A DNA stretch of 64,000 nucleotides from Nonomuraea turcica (GCF_030718205.1 NZ_JAUZQF010000001.1:62001-126000), one strand, 5' to 3'; positions 47,073 through 56,212 are shown, counted from the first letter of the stretch. Numbers and translations: made by a program. Notes: generated by a model from the sequence alone, not told the origin.

Positions 47073-47276
47073 CTAGACGAGTGCTTTGGCCACGTAGACC
47101 GTGCGCGGGGGGAAGTAATCCACGACGACGACGATGGCCCCGACGGGGATCTCCTCGTCTGTCACGCTCGGATGGGCGTAGAAGGCCTCGACGCCGCCCC
47201 TGATCGGGATCATGACCTCGCCGACGAGGCCAGGGCCGATCTTTCCTGTGACCCTGCCCTGTTTGCCGACCACCGG
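47073..47276 (-). CDS. Short NfeD-like OB-fold protein
   Basis: 67 aa from GTG 47276, chosen because GGGGGGAG is 4 bases ahead; upstream in-frame ATGs lack an RBS. The product is one OB-fold: GRVTGKIGPGLVGEVMIPIR, VEAFYAHPSVTDEEIPVGAI, VVVVDYFPPRTVYVAKAL. This is the C-terminal soluble domain of NfeD without its membrane helices or protease part. NfeD partners with flotillin in bacteria, and here it leads a three-gene operon with two flotillins. Confidence 0.75.
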   Translation of the reverse strand, partial: PVVGKQGRVTGKIGPGLVGEVMIPIRGGVEAFYAHPSVTDEEIPVGAIVVVVDYFPPRTVYVAKALV

Positions 47277-47405
47277 ACTCCCCCCGTTGGTGATATTCCG
47301 GACGGTACTCCAAACCGGCATTCGCGGTAATAGGCCGCGCAAAATGTTTCTCGAGACGCTGCGCGTCTCTCATCCCATTTGGCCGGACCTGCTGATGATC
47401 GCGCC

Positions 47406-49040
47406 ATGAGCTTGAGCCCGCGCGACCTCGGGATGAACCGGCCCATTTCCCGCCGTGACTTCTTCGACGGCATCGCCGTCGGCGCTGTCGTGTCCTCGGG
47501 GAAAGCCGAGAAGGCCCAGGCGAGCGCGGTTCTGCCCGCGCCGGGTGGATTCCGCGGCGGCGCAGCCCAGGCGCTCAGCGTGCCGCACGCGCTGCGGGAC
47601 GGCCGTTTCTGGCAGTACGCGGACCCGCCCGAGCCCACCGGCGAGAGCTACGACCTCGTGGTGGTCGGCGGCGGGCTCAGCGGGGTGAGCGCGGCCTGCG
47701 AGTGGCTGCGCCGCGATCCCGGCGCGGCCGTGCTCGTCCTCGACAACCACGACGAGATCGGCGGGCAGGCGCGGCGCGCGCTCTTCCACCGGCAGAGCGG
47801 CCCGGCGCACGCCGACCCCGGCCTGGCCGACGGCGTGATGTGCGACGCGGAGACCTTCGGCGCGGACACGCTGGTCAGGCTCCAGTCCGACTGGGTGGCC
47901 AGGCTGCCGATCGACGGGCGGGCCAGGGAGGACCTGCGCATGCTGCACCGGGAGCCGCCCGACTGGCTTCCCGGGCTCTCGGCCGAGGGCAAGCAGGAGC
48001 GGCTGGCGGAGCTGACGTACTCGGCCTTCCTGCTGGAGGTCTGCGGCGTGCACCCGGACGTGGAGCGGTTCTACCGCAGCATGTCGTGCCCGGAATGGGG
48101 GTACGACACGCGGGCGCTCGGTGCGATCGACGCCTGGGGCACCGGATATCCGGGATTCGCGGGCCTGGGACTCGATGCGAACAAGCCGTCGCGGTTCAAC
48201 TCGCCCACCGTGAAAAAGCAGTGGGGAATGGCGGATCCGGACCTTTATCTCTTTCCCGAGGGAAATCAGGCATTGGTGCGGACAATGGTGCAACGGGCGC
48301 TCGACCGGCCCGGCAACCGGGTGCGCTTCCGGCTGTCCAGCCCCGTGGTGTCGGTACGCGACGGCGCCGCGTCGGCGACCGTGGGCTACTTCGACGGCCA
48401 CCAGGTCATGACCGTCACGGCCGGGGCGGTGATCCTGGCCTGCTGGAGCGCGGTCATCCCTTACCTGGTGCCGGAGCTGCCCACCGAGCAGCGGCAGGCG
48501 CTGAGCGCGGCCGTCCGGGTGCCGCTGCTGCACGCCACGGTACGGGTGCGCGACGAGGACGCATGGCGGCGGGCCGGCGTGGGCCGGGTGCGCTGGACCG
48601 GCGCGTACTGGTCGCTGACCGAGCTGGAGCCGCCCCGCCGTCCGGGCGGGCCGGCCGCGGTGCACCTGCTGGCCACGCCGTGCCGGTCGGAGCTGGGTCC
48701 TGAGGCGGGCGCCGTGGCGGGCCGGCGCGAGCTCATCAAGACGCCGTACGAGCAGCTGGAGCACACGATCCGGGACCAGCTCACCCGGCTGCTGGGGCCC
48801 GGTGGGTTCGATCCGGCCGGGGACATCGAGGCGATCACGGTCAATCGGTGGGGGCACGGGAACGCGCCCGAGTACTGCCGGCCGTGGCACCCGTTCTATC
48901 CCGACGGGCCGTTCCCCGCGGACACGGCGCGCAGGCGCTTCGGCAGGATCGCGATCGCGGGCTCGGACTCGGCGCCGGCCGCCCGCGCCGACGCCGCCGT
49001 CACCGCGGCGTTCCGCGCGGTGGAGGAGCTGGCCCGATGA
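47406..49040 (+). CDS. Spermidine-dehydrogenase-like FAD oxidoreductase with Tat-like leader
   Basis: 544 aa from ATG 47406. MNRPISRRDFFDGIAVGAVV is a twin-arginine-type leader. YDLVVVGGGLSGVSAACEWL (GxGxxG, residues about 80-100) and VLVLDNHDEIGGQARR bind FAD, and the second half has PEWGYDTRALGAIDAWGTGY and the end GRIAIAGSDSAPAARADAAV. The match is to the SpdH-like group in which a flavin oxidises polyamines outside the cell. The PrsW gene overlaps the stop by 4 bases. Substrate not proven. Confidence 0.78.
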   Translation: MSLSPRDLGMNRPISRRDFFDGIAVGAVVSSGKAEKAQASAVLPAPGGFRGGAAQALSVPHALRDGRFWQYADPPEPTGESYDLVVVGGGLSGVSAACEWLRRDPGAAVLVLDNHDEIGGQARRALFHRQSGPAHADPGLADGVMCDAETFGADTLVRLQSDWVARLPIDGRAREDLRMLHREPPDWLPGLSAEGKQERLAELTYSAFLLEVCGVHPDVERFYRSMSCPEWGYDTRALGAIDAWGTGYPGFAGLGLDANKPSRFNSPTVKKQWGMADPDLYLFPEGNQALVRTMVQRALDRPGNRVRFRLSSPVVSVRDGAASATVGYFDGHQVMTVTAGAVILACWSAVIPYLVPELPTEQRQALSAAVRVPLLHATVRVRDEDAWRRAGVGRVRWTGAYWSLTELEPPRRPGGPAAVHLLATPCRSELGPEAGAVAGRRELIKTPYEQLEHTIRDQLTRLLGPGGFDPAGDIEAITVNRWGHGNAPEYCRPWHPFYPDGPFPADTARRRFGRIAIAGSDSAPAARADAAVTAAFRAVEELAR

Positions 49041-49894
49041 CGCTCTGGCTCCGGGTCTTCCTGGTCGGGCTCGCGCTCTGGGTGGCCACCGTCGTGGTGA
49101 CGGCCTGGACGCACAACTCCAACCTCGTCCCGACCGTGGTGCTGTTCGGCAGTTTCTTGGTGCCGGTGACGTTCGTGGTGTGGGCGTACGGGCGGGGCCG
49201 CTCACCGCGGGTCACGGTCGAGATGATGTTCACGGCGTTCGTGGTGGGCGGCGTGCTGGGCGTGCTCGGCGCCTCGGTCCTGGAGGCCTGGCTCATCCGG
49301 CCGTCGATCATCATGTACGTGCTGGTCGGGCTGATCGAGGAGGGCGCGAAGCTGGCCGCGCTGATCTTCGTCACCCGGCGCATGACCACGCGCGGCACCA
49401 TGGACGGCGTCATCCTCGGCGCGACCGTCGGCTTCGGCTTCGCCGCGTTCGAGAGCGCTGGTTACGCCTTCAACGCCCTCTTCACCTCCGAGGGCCTGTC
49501 GCTGTTCCAACTGGTCGAGACCGAGGTGCTGCGCGGCATCCTGACGCCCGTCGGGCACGGCCTGTGGACGGCCATCGCCGGCGGTGTCCTGTTCGCCGCC
49601 CGCGGCCGGATCACGGTTCCCGTGGTGCTGACCTACCTCGGCGTCTCGCTGCTGCACGCGCTGTGGGACTCGATGACCGCCATCGCCATCGCCATCACGC
49701 TTGTGCTGACCGGCCGGCCGTGGCAATTCGAGTTGCTGCGGATCGGCCGGGTGCCGCGGGTGACCGCGTGGCAGGTGCACATCTTCACGCTGCTGAACTG
49801 GGCGGGGCTCAGCACGATCTCGCTGGTCGCGCTGGTCTGGCTGTGGACGGTCGTACGATCGGGCAAGCACCGGCGAGAGATCGCGTCCCAATAA
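49037..49894 (+). CDS. PrsW-type intramembrane metalloprotease
   Basis: 285 aa, eight or so membrane helices. GLIEEGAKLAALIFV has the EExxK catalytic motif of PrsW, RRMTTRGTMDGVILGATVGF followed by GFAAFESAGY the second (E/S), and ILTPVGHGLWTAIAGGVL and SLLHALWDS carry the His residues. Members cut anti-sigma factors or other membrane proteins within the bilayer. It is translated with the upstream flavoprotein, which may mark that product or a linked protein as its target (inference). Confidence 0.88.
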   Translation: MTLWLRVFLVGLALWVATVVVTAWTHNSNLVPTVVLFGSFLVPVTFVVWAYGRGRSPRVTVEMMFTAFVVGGVLGVLGASVLEAWLIRPSIIMYVLVGLIEEGAKLAALIFVTRRMTTRGTMDGVILGATVGFGFAAFESAGYAFNALFTSEGLSLFQLVETEVLRGILTPVGHGLWTAIAGGVLFAARGRITVPVVLTYLGVSLLHALWDSMTAIAIAITLVLTGRPWQFELLRIGRVPRVTAWQVHIFTLLNWAGLSTISLVALVWLWTVVRSGKHRREIASQ

Positions 49895-50016
49895 TCACGG
49901 TAATGAACGTCTTCCTCCCACTGCGCCGGAGCCATAAACGGTGCTAGTCTCCTGTGCGATCTTCCGGAGGTGTATTTACACAAGGTGTGGAAATGCCCCC
50001 GACTCGAGGTTGGGAC

Positions 50017-52158
50017 ATGGGCTCGCGAAACCGGTCTATTCGGTTCAAGATCTTTCTGTTGCTGCTGCTACCCCTCCTGTCTCTGAGCGCGCTTTGGGGT
50101 TTCGTCCTCAACCTCACCATGGGCGACGCCCAGTCACTGCTCCGGGCCGGCACGCTGTACCAGACCCTCGGCGTCACCTCCACCGACCTGGGCTTGCAAC
50201 TTCAGGCCGAGCGAGTGCGCTCCGCCGAGGCACTCACCACGCGTGAGCTCACCGAGGCGCTCGGCGGCCAGCGCGCCCGCACCGACCGGTCCGTCGGCGA
50301 GTTCCGTCAGGCCGTCACGGAGGCCGGCGACGCGGCCGGCAACCTGGGCCGCCCGCTGGGCACGCTGATGGGTGCGCTCGATCAGCTCGGTTCGATCAGG
50401 GCCGACATAGACAACGGCCTCAGTTCCCGCCTGTCTGGGCTGAACGAGTACAACCGCATCCTCGATTCGATCTTCCTGCTCTACGACCACCTGGTCTCCG
50501 TCTCCGACCTGGGCATACTCCAGCAGGCATCCTCGCTGCAGGCCATGGGCATGGCCAGGGAGCAGATCGCGAGGGAGCACGCGCTGGTCATCGGGGCGCT
50601 GGCCGACGGGCGGCTCACCGAGCCCGAGACCGCGGCGTTCACCGAGTACGCCGCCTCCAGGAGGTTCCTGCACGCGCGCGGGCTGGCGGGCCTCGAGGTG
50701 ACGCTGCGCAGACCGTACGAGCAGATCTTCGCTTCCGAGTCGTTTCAGACCTTCCTCAGCCTGGAAGCCAGGATCGTCAGGACCGGCGCCCCGCCGCCCG
50801 ACGCCGCCGGCTGGACGGAGACGATCAGCAGCCTGACCTCTCAGCTGGACAAACACGGCCTGGCCGCAGCCGAGGTGCTGGCCGCGCGCACGTCCGAGGC
50901 CGCCACGGCCACGGTCGCCGAGATCGCGATCGCGGGCGGCGTCGGCTTGATCGCAGTGCTCGCGTCGATCATCATCTCTGTACGCTTCGGTCGTCGCCTG
51001 GCCCGAGAGCTCGGCGGGCTGCGCGCGGCCGCGGTCGAGCTGTCGGAGCAGCGGCTCCCCGACATCGTGGAGCGGTTGCGCAAGGGCGAGGACATCGACG
51101 TGCGGAAGGAGGCCAAGGCGATCAAGGTGAGCGGTTCCGCTGAGATCACCGACGTGGCCAGGGCCTTCGGTTCCGTGCAGCGCACCGCCGTGACGGCGGC
51201 GGTCGGCCAGGCCGCGCTGCGGCGCGGGGTCGGCCAGGTCTTCCTCAACCTCGCCCGGCGCAAGCAGGGGCTGCTGCACCGGCAGCTGGCGCTGCTCGAC
51301 GGCATGCAGCGGCGCACGCACGACCCTGACCGGCTGGAGGAGCTCTTCCGGCTCGACCACCTCACCACCCGCATGCGGCGGCACGCCGAGAGCCTGATCG
51401 TCCTGTCCGGGTCCGCGCCCGGGCGGGCGTGGCGCAAGCCCGTGCCCGTGATCGACATCGTCCGGGCCGCGGTCGCCGAGGTCGAGGACTACACCAGGGT
51501 CGCCGTCGAGGCGATGCCGGTCAGCGCGTTCGATGGGGGCGCCGCGGCCGACCTCACGCACCTGCTCGCCGAGCTGGTCGAGAACGCCACGATCTATTCA
51601 CCGCCGGACACTCAGGTCCAGGTGCGCGGCGACCAGGTGAGCAATGGCTACGCCGTCGAGATCGAGGACAAGGGCCCGGGCCTGTCGGCCCCCGAGTACG
51701 CCGCGTTCAACACGCTGCTGGCCGACCCCCCGGAGTTCGACCTGGCCGACAGCGACAGGCTCGGCCTGTTCGTGGTGGCCAGGCTGGCCGCGCGGCACGG
51801 GATCAAGGTGCTGCTGCGGCGCTCGCCCTTCGGCGGCACGACCGCCATCGTGCTCGTGCCGCGCGAGATGGTGACCGAGCAGACGGCGCTGACGGCCGGC
51901 GACAGCGGGGAGGAGATGGCCGCGCTGCCGAGCCGTACCAGGAAGAAGGCGCTCGCGGTGGTCACCTCGGGCACCCACGCCGGACTGCCCAGGCGAGTGC
52001 GCCAGGCCGGCCCGTCGTCACGGCTCCAGCCGTCCGAGGAGCCTGCGCCCGGGCAGCCGGCCGACCGCTCTCCCGACGAGGTACGCGACCTGTTCTCCGC
52101 CTTCCAGCGGGGAACCCAACGCGCCCGAGAAGAAGCCCAGGATGAGGGGGACAAATGA
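50017..52158 (+). CDS. Conservon sensor histidine kinase with nitrate/nitrite-sensing-like ectodomain
   Basis: 713 aa from ATG 50017 (MGSRNRSIRFKIFLLLLLPL); alternatives are ATG 49993 and 49954. One membrane helix, an outside helical domain (residues about 45-310, LSLEARIVRTGAPPPDAAGW) like the NIT domain, a second helix (IAIAGGVGLIAVLASIIISV), HAMP, then the kinase core LDHLTTRMRRHAESLIVLSG and ATP-binding LLAELVENATIYSPP, EDKGPGLS. Its DHp box lacks a clean H-box and resembles conservon kinases (Streptomyces cvnA). The C-terminal tail is disordered. Roadblock, DUF742 and GTPase genes follow with overlaps. Confidence 0.9.
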   Translation: MGSRNRSIRFKIFLLLLLPLLSLSALWGFVLNLTMGDAQSLLRAGTLYQTLGVTSTDLGLQLQAERVRSAEALTTRELTEALGGQRARTDRSVGEFRQAVTEAGDAAGNLGRPLGTLMGALDQLGSIRADIDNGLSSRLSGLNEYNRILDSIFLLYDHLVSVSDLGILQQASSLQAMGMAREQIAREHALVIGALADGRLTEPETAAFTEYAASRRFLHARGLAGLEVTLRRPYEQIFASESFQTFLSLEARIVRTGAPPPDAAGWTETISSLTSQLDKHGLAAAEVLAARTSEAATATVAEIAIAGGVGLIAVLASIIISVRFGRRLARELGGLRAAAVELSEQRLPDIVERLRKGEDIDVRKEAKAIKVSGSAEITDVARAFGSVQRTAVTAAVGQAALRRGVGQVFLNLARRKQGLLHRQLALLDGMQRRTHDPDRLEELFRLDHLTTRMRRHAESLIVLSGSAPGRAWRKPVPVIDIVRAAVAEVEDYTRVAVEAMPVSAFDGGAAADLTHLLAELVENATIYSPPDTQVQVRGDQVSNGYAVEIEDKGPGLSAPEYAAFNTLLADPPEFDLADSDRLGLFVVARLAARHGIKVLLRRSPFGGTTAIVLVPREMVTEQTALTAGDSGEEMAALPSRTRKKALAVVTSGTHAGLPRRVRQAGPSSRLQPSEEPAPGQPADRSPDEVRDLFSAFQRGTQRAREEAQDEGDK

Positions 52159-52562
52159 GTGTGCCGACCACCAACACCGGTGAACTTAACTGGCTGCTGG
52201 ACGACCTGACCGCCAGGGTGGCCGCCGTGCGCCAGGCGGTCATCCTGTCGACCGACGGCCTGGCGATCGGCTACTCCAAGGGGCTGATGCGGGAGGACGC
52301 CGAGCACCTGTCGGCCGTGGCGGCCGGTTTCCAGAGCCTGGCCCGGGGCACCGGCCGCCATTTCGGCGGCGGCGACGTGCGCCAGACCATTGTGGAGATG
52401 GAGTCGGCGTTCCTGTTCGTCACGGCGGCGGGACAGGGCACCTGCCTGGCCGTGATCGCCGATGCGAACGTGGATGTCGGCCACATCGCCTACGAGATGG
52501 CGATGCTGGTCAAGCGGGTGGGCCAGCACATCACGACCAATCCGCGCGCTGGAGCGTCATGA
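52155..52562 (+). CDS. Roadblock/LC7 domain protein (conservon CvnB-like)
   Basis: 135 aa, overlapping the kinase stop by 4 bases (ATGA). NWLLDDLTARVAAVRQAVIL, then STDGLAIGYSKGLMREDAEH, and VVEMESAFLFVTAAGQGTCL form the roadblock fold, which binds small GTPases as a regulator or GAP. In conservons it joins the kinase and GTPase at the membrane (established for Streptomyces cvn9). The DUF742 gene starts 4 bases before its stop. Confidence 0.93.
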   Translation: MSVPTTNTGELNWLLDDLTARVAAVRQAVILSTDGLAIGYSKGLMREDAEHLSAVAAGFQSLARGTGRHFGGGDVRQTIVEMESAFLFVTAAGQGTCLAVIADANVDVGHIAYEMAMLVKRVGQHITTNPRAGAS

Positions 52563-52921
52563 GCGACAGCCCGCAGTGGTTCGATGAGGAGGCGGGGCCC
52601 GTGGTCCGGCCCTACGCCCTCATCCGCGGCCGCACGCGTTCCTCCGGGGACACGTTCGACCTCGTCGCGACCGTGCGCGCCATCGGCGACCCGACGGATG
52701 CGCTCGGTCCGGAGCAGCAACTGATCCTGCGGGCTGCTCGCAGTCCTATCTCGGTGGCCGATCTGGCCGTCGAGCTCGACCTGCCCATCGGCGTCGTCCG
52801 AGTCCTGCTCGGCGACATGCGTGACCACGGTCTCATCTCGGTGTCGTCGTCCTCGGCCGGAGGAACGCGGTCGAATGAGCGCATTCTCAAGGAAGTGATC
52901 AATGGACTCCGTGCTCTCTGA
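52559..52921 (+). CDS. DUF742 domain protein (conservon CvnC-like)
   Basis: 120 aa. FDEEAGPVVRPYALIRGRTR is the conserved N-terminal motif, SVADLAVELDLPIGVVRVLL a winged-helix-like middle, GDMRDHGLISVS the wing and ILKEVINGLRAL the end. It is nearly the same size and order as the copy at 53.5 kb. Family members are found only in conservon-like cassettes. Function is thought to link kinase and GTPase. It overlaps its neighbours on both sides. Confidence 0.93.
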   Translation: MSDSPQWFDEEAGPVVRPYALIRGRTRSSGDTFDLVATVRAIGDPTDALGPEQQLILRAARSPISVADLAVELDLPIGVVRVLLGDMRDHGLISVSSSSAGGTRSNERILKEVINGLRAL

Positions 52922-53474
52922 GGACCCCGTCGCGCTGAAGATCCTCGTTGCCGGCGGGTTCGGCGTGGGCAAGACCACCCTGGTCGGATCGATCAGCGAG
53001 ATCAAACCGCTGCGTACGGAGGAGGTGCTCTCCGACCGCGGGATCGGCGTGGACGATCTCGACGGCGTGGAGGCCAAGACCACCACGACCGTGGCGATGG
53101 ACTTCGGCCGCATCACGATCCGCGAAGGGCTGGTGGTTTACCTGTTCGGCACGCCCGGGCAGGAGCGGTTCTGGTTCATGTGGGACGAGCTGTCCTACGG
53201 CGCGCTGGGCGCGGTCGTGATCGCCGACACCCGGCGGCTGACCGACTGCTTCCCCTCCGTCGACTACTTCGAGCAGCGCGGCACGCCGTTCGTGGTGGCC
53301 GTCAACTGCTTCGACGGGGCCGAGCGGCACAGCGTGGACGACGTGCGCATCGCGCTCGACCTGGACGACAACGTGCCGGTGATGCTGTGCGACGTGCGGC
53401 GGCGCACGTCGGCCAAGGAAGTCATGATCACCCTGGTCGAGCACTCCCTGCGCACGCTGACCTCGGCGAACTGA
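52902..53474 (+). CDS. Conservon small GTPase-like protein (CvnD-like)
   Basis: 190 aa from ATG 52902, 20 bases inside the DUF742 end. P-loop GGFGVGKTTLVGSI, switch-2-like LFGTPGQERFWFMWDEL, and NCFDGAERHS in place of the NKxD motif, so base specificity may differ from Ras. It belongs to the MglA-like branch in actinobacterial conservons. It acts with the roadblock protein. The next gene is convergent, 18 bases away. Confidence 0.93.
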   Translation: MDSVLSEDPVALKILVAGGFGVGKTTLVGSISEIKPLRTEEVLSDRGIGVDDLDGVEAKTTTTVAMDFGRITIREGLVVYLFGTPGQERFWFMWDELSYGALGAVVIADTRRLTDCFPSVDYFEQRGTPFVVAVNCFDGAERHSVDDVRIALDLDDNVPVMLCDVRRRTSAKEVMITLVEHSLRTLTSAN

Positions 53475-53492
53475 GGCGCACCGAGGTCGGCG

Positions 53493-53867
53493 TCAGAGCG
53501 CTCTGAGGCCGTTGATCACTTCACGGAGCAGGCTCTCGGTCGCCGTGGACGCCTGGTCGCGCTGCGGGCGTACCGAGACCAGGCCGTGCTCCAGCAGGTC
53601 CCCCAGCAGCACCCGTAGCACGCCGACCGGCAGGCTCACCTCCGAGGCGAGCTCGGCGACGGGCTTGCCCTGGCCGGACACGCAGCTGACCACCCTCCGG
53701 TGCTGAGCACTGAGCTCGGCGTTGGACGGGGCGGGCAACCCGGTCGCGACGACGGTCGCCAGCAGGTCGAGCGCGGAGGACGCGGGCCTGGTGCGCCCGC
53801 GCGCGACCGCGTACGGCCGGACGACGGGTCCCGCCTCCTCGTCGACCCACTCGTGCTCGCGGCTCAC
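53493..53867 (-). CDS. DUF742 domain protein of a second, half conservon
   Basis: 124 aa. WVDEEAGPVVRPYAVARGRT, VAELASEVSLPVGVLRVLLG, DLLEHGLVSVRPQRDQ and LLREVINGLRAL are the same motifs as in the forward copy, with a diverged middle. Its ATG overlaps the kinase stop upstream by 4 bases. No roadblock or GTPase gene follows on this strand; the forward conservon's GTPase stops 18 bases away. Confidence 0.93.
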   Translation of the reverse strand: MSREHEWVDEEAGPVVRPYAVARGRTRPASSALDLLATVVATGLPAPSNAELSAQHRRVVSCVSGQGKPVAELASEVSLPVGVLRVLLGDLLEHGLVSVRPQRDQASTATESLLREVINGLRAL

Positions 53868-56212
53868 GGCTGAGATCCCCCATCCTGGTCGCTGTCCTGC
53901 CGCCCGCGCTGCCAGCCGGACTGGAGCGAGGAGAGCAATGCCCTGGCCTCCTCGGGCGAACGCTCCTCGGCGGGCGGGGTGGGGGGCGGCTGCTGCTGAA
54001 GCCGCTCCGGCAGGTTGGTCTGCCGCTGGCGGCGGGGCAGGCTCGTCTGCCGTTCGGCGGCCGGCCTGCCTGTCTGCTCGTCGGGGTGCTCGTGCCGTTC
54101 GCGGCGGGGGAGGCCGGTCGTCCCATTACGCTGCGGGAGGCCGGTCGTCCCATTAGGTTGCGGGAGGCCGGTCGGCCGCTCCCGCTCCGCGAGCTCCGCG
54201 GGCTGCGCCTGCTGTGGCAGCGCGGGACCCTCGCCGCGCTTGGCGGTACGGACCCGGCGCGGCAAGTCGCCGGGCCCCGTGGTGTCCGGCCGGACCACCG
54301 ACACGGAGATGGACTCGAACTCCAGCGGCTGCACGGGGGGCGCCATGGGCTCGACCAGCGATCCCGGGACCAGCACGATCGCGGTGGTGCCGCCGTACGG
54401 CGAGGGCTTGAGCGTCACCTTGATGCCGTGCCGGGCCGCGAGCATGCCGACCACCGCGAACCCGAGCCGCTCGGTCTGGGCGGCGTCGAACTCCGGCGGG
54501 CTGGCCAGGCGCTCGTTGATGATCCTCCGGGTGGCCTCGTCCATGCCGAGGCCGCGGTCCTCGATCTCGACGGCGAAGCCCCTGCCGACCATCTCGCCGC
54601 GTACCGAGACCTCGTTGCTGGGCGAGGAGAAGGCGGCGGCGTTCTCGATCAGCTCGGCGAACAGGTGCATGAGGTCGGCCACCGCCGTGCCGGAGACGCC
54701 GCACTCGGTCATCGGGTAGACGCGGACCCGGGTGTACTCCTCCACCTGGGCCGCGGCGCCGCTGAGCACGTCCTCGATCGGGATGACGCCGCGCCACCTG
54801 CGGCCCGCGGAACCGCCGGAGAGCAGCACCAGGCCCTCGGCGTGGCGGCGCATGCGGGTGGTCAGGTGGTCGAGCTTGAACAGCCGCTCCAGGGCCTCGG
54901 GCTCTTCCGTCTGGTTCTGCATCTCGTCGAGCAGCTTGAGCTGGCGCTGCAGCAGCGACTGGCTGCGCCGCGCCAGGTTACGCAGCGCCTCGGACAGCCC
55001 CTCGCGCATCCTGGCCTGCTCGACGGCCGCGTCGACGGCCGTGCTCTGCACGCTGTCGAACGCCGCGGCCAGGTCGCTGACCTCGCTGGTGGCGTTGCGG
55101 GCCACCTTGATGGGCGGCGCCTCGGCCTCGATGTCGACGCTCTCGCCCTTGCGCAGCTTGGCCACGACGTCGGGCAGCCTGATCTCGGCCAGGTCGAGAG
55201 CGGTACGGCGGAGCGTCGCCAGCTCGCGGGTGATCCTGCGGCCGACCCGGACCGAGATGAAGATCGAGAAGATGACCGCGATCAGCCCGGCCGCGCCCGC
55301 GATGGCGGCCCGCACCACGATGGCGATGCCGGCGGGCTCCATCCTGGCCAGCAGCTTGTCGCCGGTGCGCCAGATGGCCTCTTGGTATTCCTTCTGCACC
55401 TGGTCGGCGACGCCCCGCCAGAGCTCGACGTCCAGCGGCCGGCCGGAGACGTAGCCCTCCACCAGGTTCTCCATGGTGACGTACCGGGAGGAGTAGTAGA
55501 TCTTCTCGAACGGGGCCCGCAGCTCGCTGTCGAGGTTGGCCAGAGCCTTCGGGAACAGGTAGGTGCGGGCGCCGTCGATCCCCGCCAGCATGTGGACGTC
55601 GCGCATGTTCGCCTGGCCGTTCGCGGCGATGATCAGGGCGTGCTCGCGGCTCAGCAGCTCGCGCACCTCGTCGGCGGCGATCAGGCCCTGCGCCTGCAGC
55701 GAGAGCTCGACGTCCGTGCCCATTGTCAGCCGGGAGTAGAGCAGGTGGACCTCATCGGAGATCTTCGCGTACTCCGTCACCAGACCGCCGGGGGTGAGGC
55801 TGCGCTCATCCACCTTGCGCCTGATGTCAGGGAGCCGGTCGATCGCCGCGAACACGCTTTGGAGCTGGTTCTGCATGTCCAGCGTGAGCGCGTCCTGCGT
55901 GTCCTGCGACTGCGCCTGCTGCGTCAGGTCTTTCCTGTTCGCGTCGACCTTGGCCCGTGCCTTGCTCAGCGCGTCCGGGTCCGTGACGGCGCCTGCGATC
56001 TGCTCGGCCGAGGCCAGCCGCTCGGCCTGCAGGTTGCCGGTCAGACCGTCGGCGTGGTTGATGACACCGGTCCAGATCGTCTCGACCTTGAGCAGGTCGA
56101 GCGCCTCTCCCGACGTGGTGCTCGCGGCGAAGCCCCAGAGCGCGACCAGGGAGACCAAGGGGATGACGAGCAGCGTCGAGATCTTGAATCGGATGGATCT
56201 GCCCGATGCCAT
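53864..56212 (-). CDS. Conservon sensor histidine kinase, second copy
   Basis: 782 aa from ATG 56212 (MASGRSIRFKISTLLVIPLV); the frame extends to 56254 without an RBS. Two membrane helices flank an extracellular helical sensor domain (about 45-310). HAMP, DHp (LDHLTTRMRRHAEGLVLLSG), ATPase (LFAELIENAAAFSSPSNEVS, EDRGLGMDEA) follow. A low-complexity C-tail of about 110 residues has tandem NGTTGLPQR units (DNA about 54.11-54.18 kb). It is paralogous to the forward kinase, sharing the RSIRFK start. It pairs with DUF742 only. Confidence 0.9.
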   Translation of the reverse strand: MASGRSIRFKISTLLVIPLVSLVALWGFAASTTSGEALDLLKVETIWTGVINHADGLTGNLQAERLASAEQIAGAVTDPDALSKARAKVDANRKDLTQQAQSQDTQDALTLDMQNQLQSVFAAIDRLPDIRRKVDERSLTPGGLVTEYAKISDEVHLLYSRLTMGTDVELSLQAQGLIAADEVRELLSREHALIIAANGQANMRDVHMLAGIDGARTYLFPKALANLDSELRAPFEKIYYSSRYVTMENLVEGYVSGRPLDVELWRGVADQVQKEYQEAIWRTGDKLLARMEPAGIAIVVRAAIAGAAGLIAVIFSIFISVRVGRRITRELATLRRTALDLAEIRLPDVVAKLRKGESVDIEAEAPPIKVARNATSEVSDLAAAFDSVQSTAVDAAVEQARMREGLSEALRNLARRSQSLLQRQLKLLDEMQNQTEEPEALERLFKLDHLTTRMRRHAEGLVLLSGGSAGRRWRGVIPIEDVLSGAAAQVEEYTRVRVYPMTECGVSGTAVADLMHLFAELIENAAAFSSPSNEVSVRGEMVGRGFAVEIEDRGLGMDEATRRIINERLASPPEFDAAQTERLGFAVVGMLAARHGIKVTLKPSPYGGTTAIVLVPGSLVEPMAPPVQPLEFESISVSVVRPDTTGPGDLPRRVRTAKRGEGPALPQQAQPAELAERERPTGLPQPNGTTGLPQRNGTTGLPRRERHEHPDEQTGRPAAERQTSLPRRQRQTNLPERLQQQPPPTPPAEERSPEEARALLSSLQSGWQRGRQDSDQDGGSQP
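54108..54180 (-). repeat. Short tandem repeat in the kinase tail
   Basis: About 27-bp units (GTCGTCCCATTACGCTGC and near-copies on the plus strand) recur two to three times and encode NGTTGLPQR/P. They lie in the disordered C-tail, so length change there would not upset folding. Confidence 0.5.
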
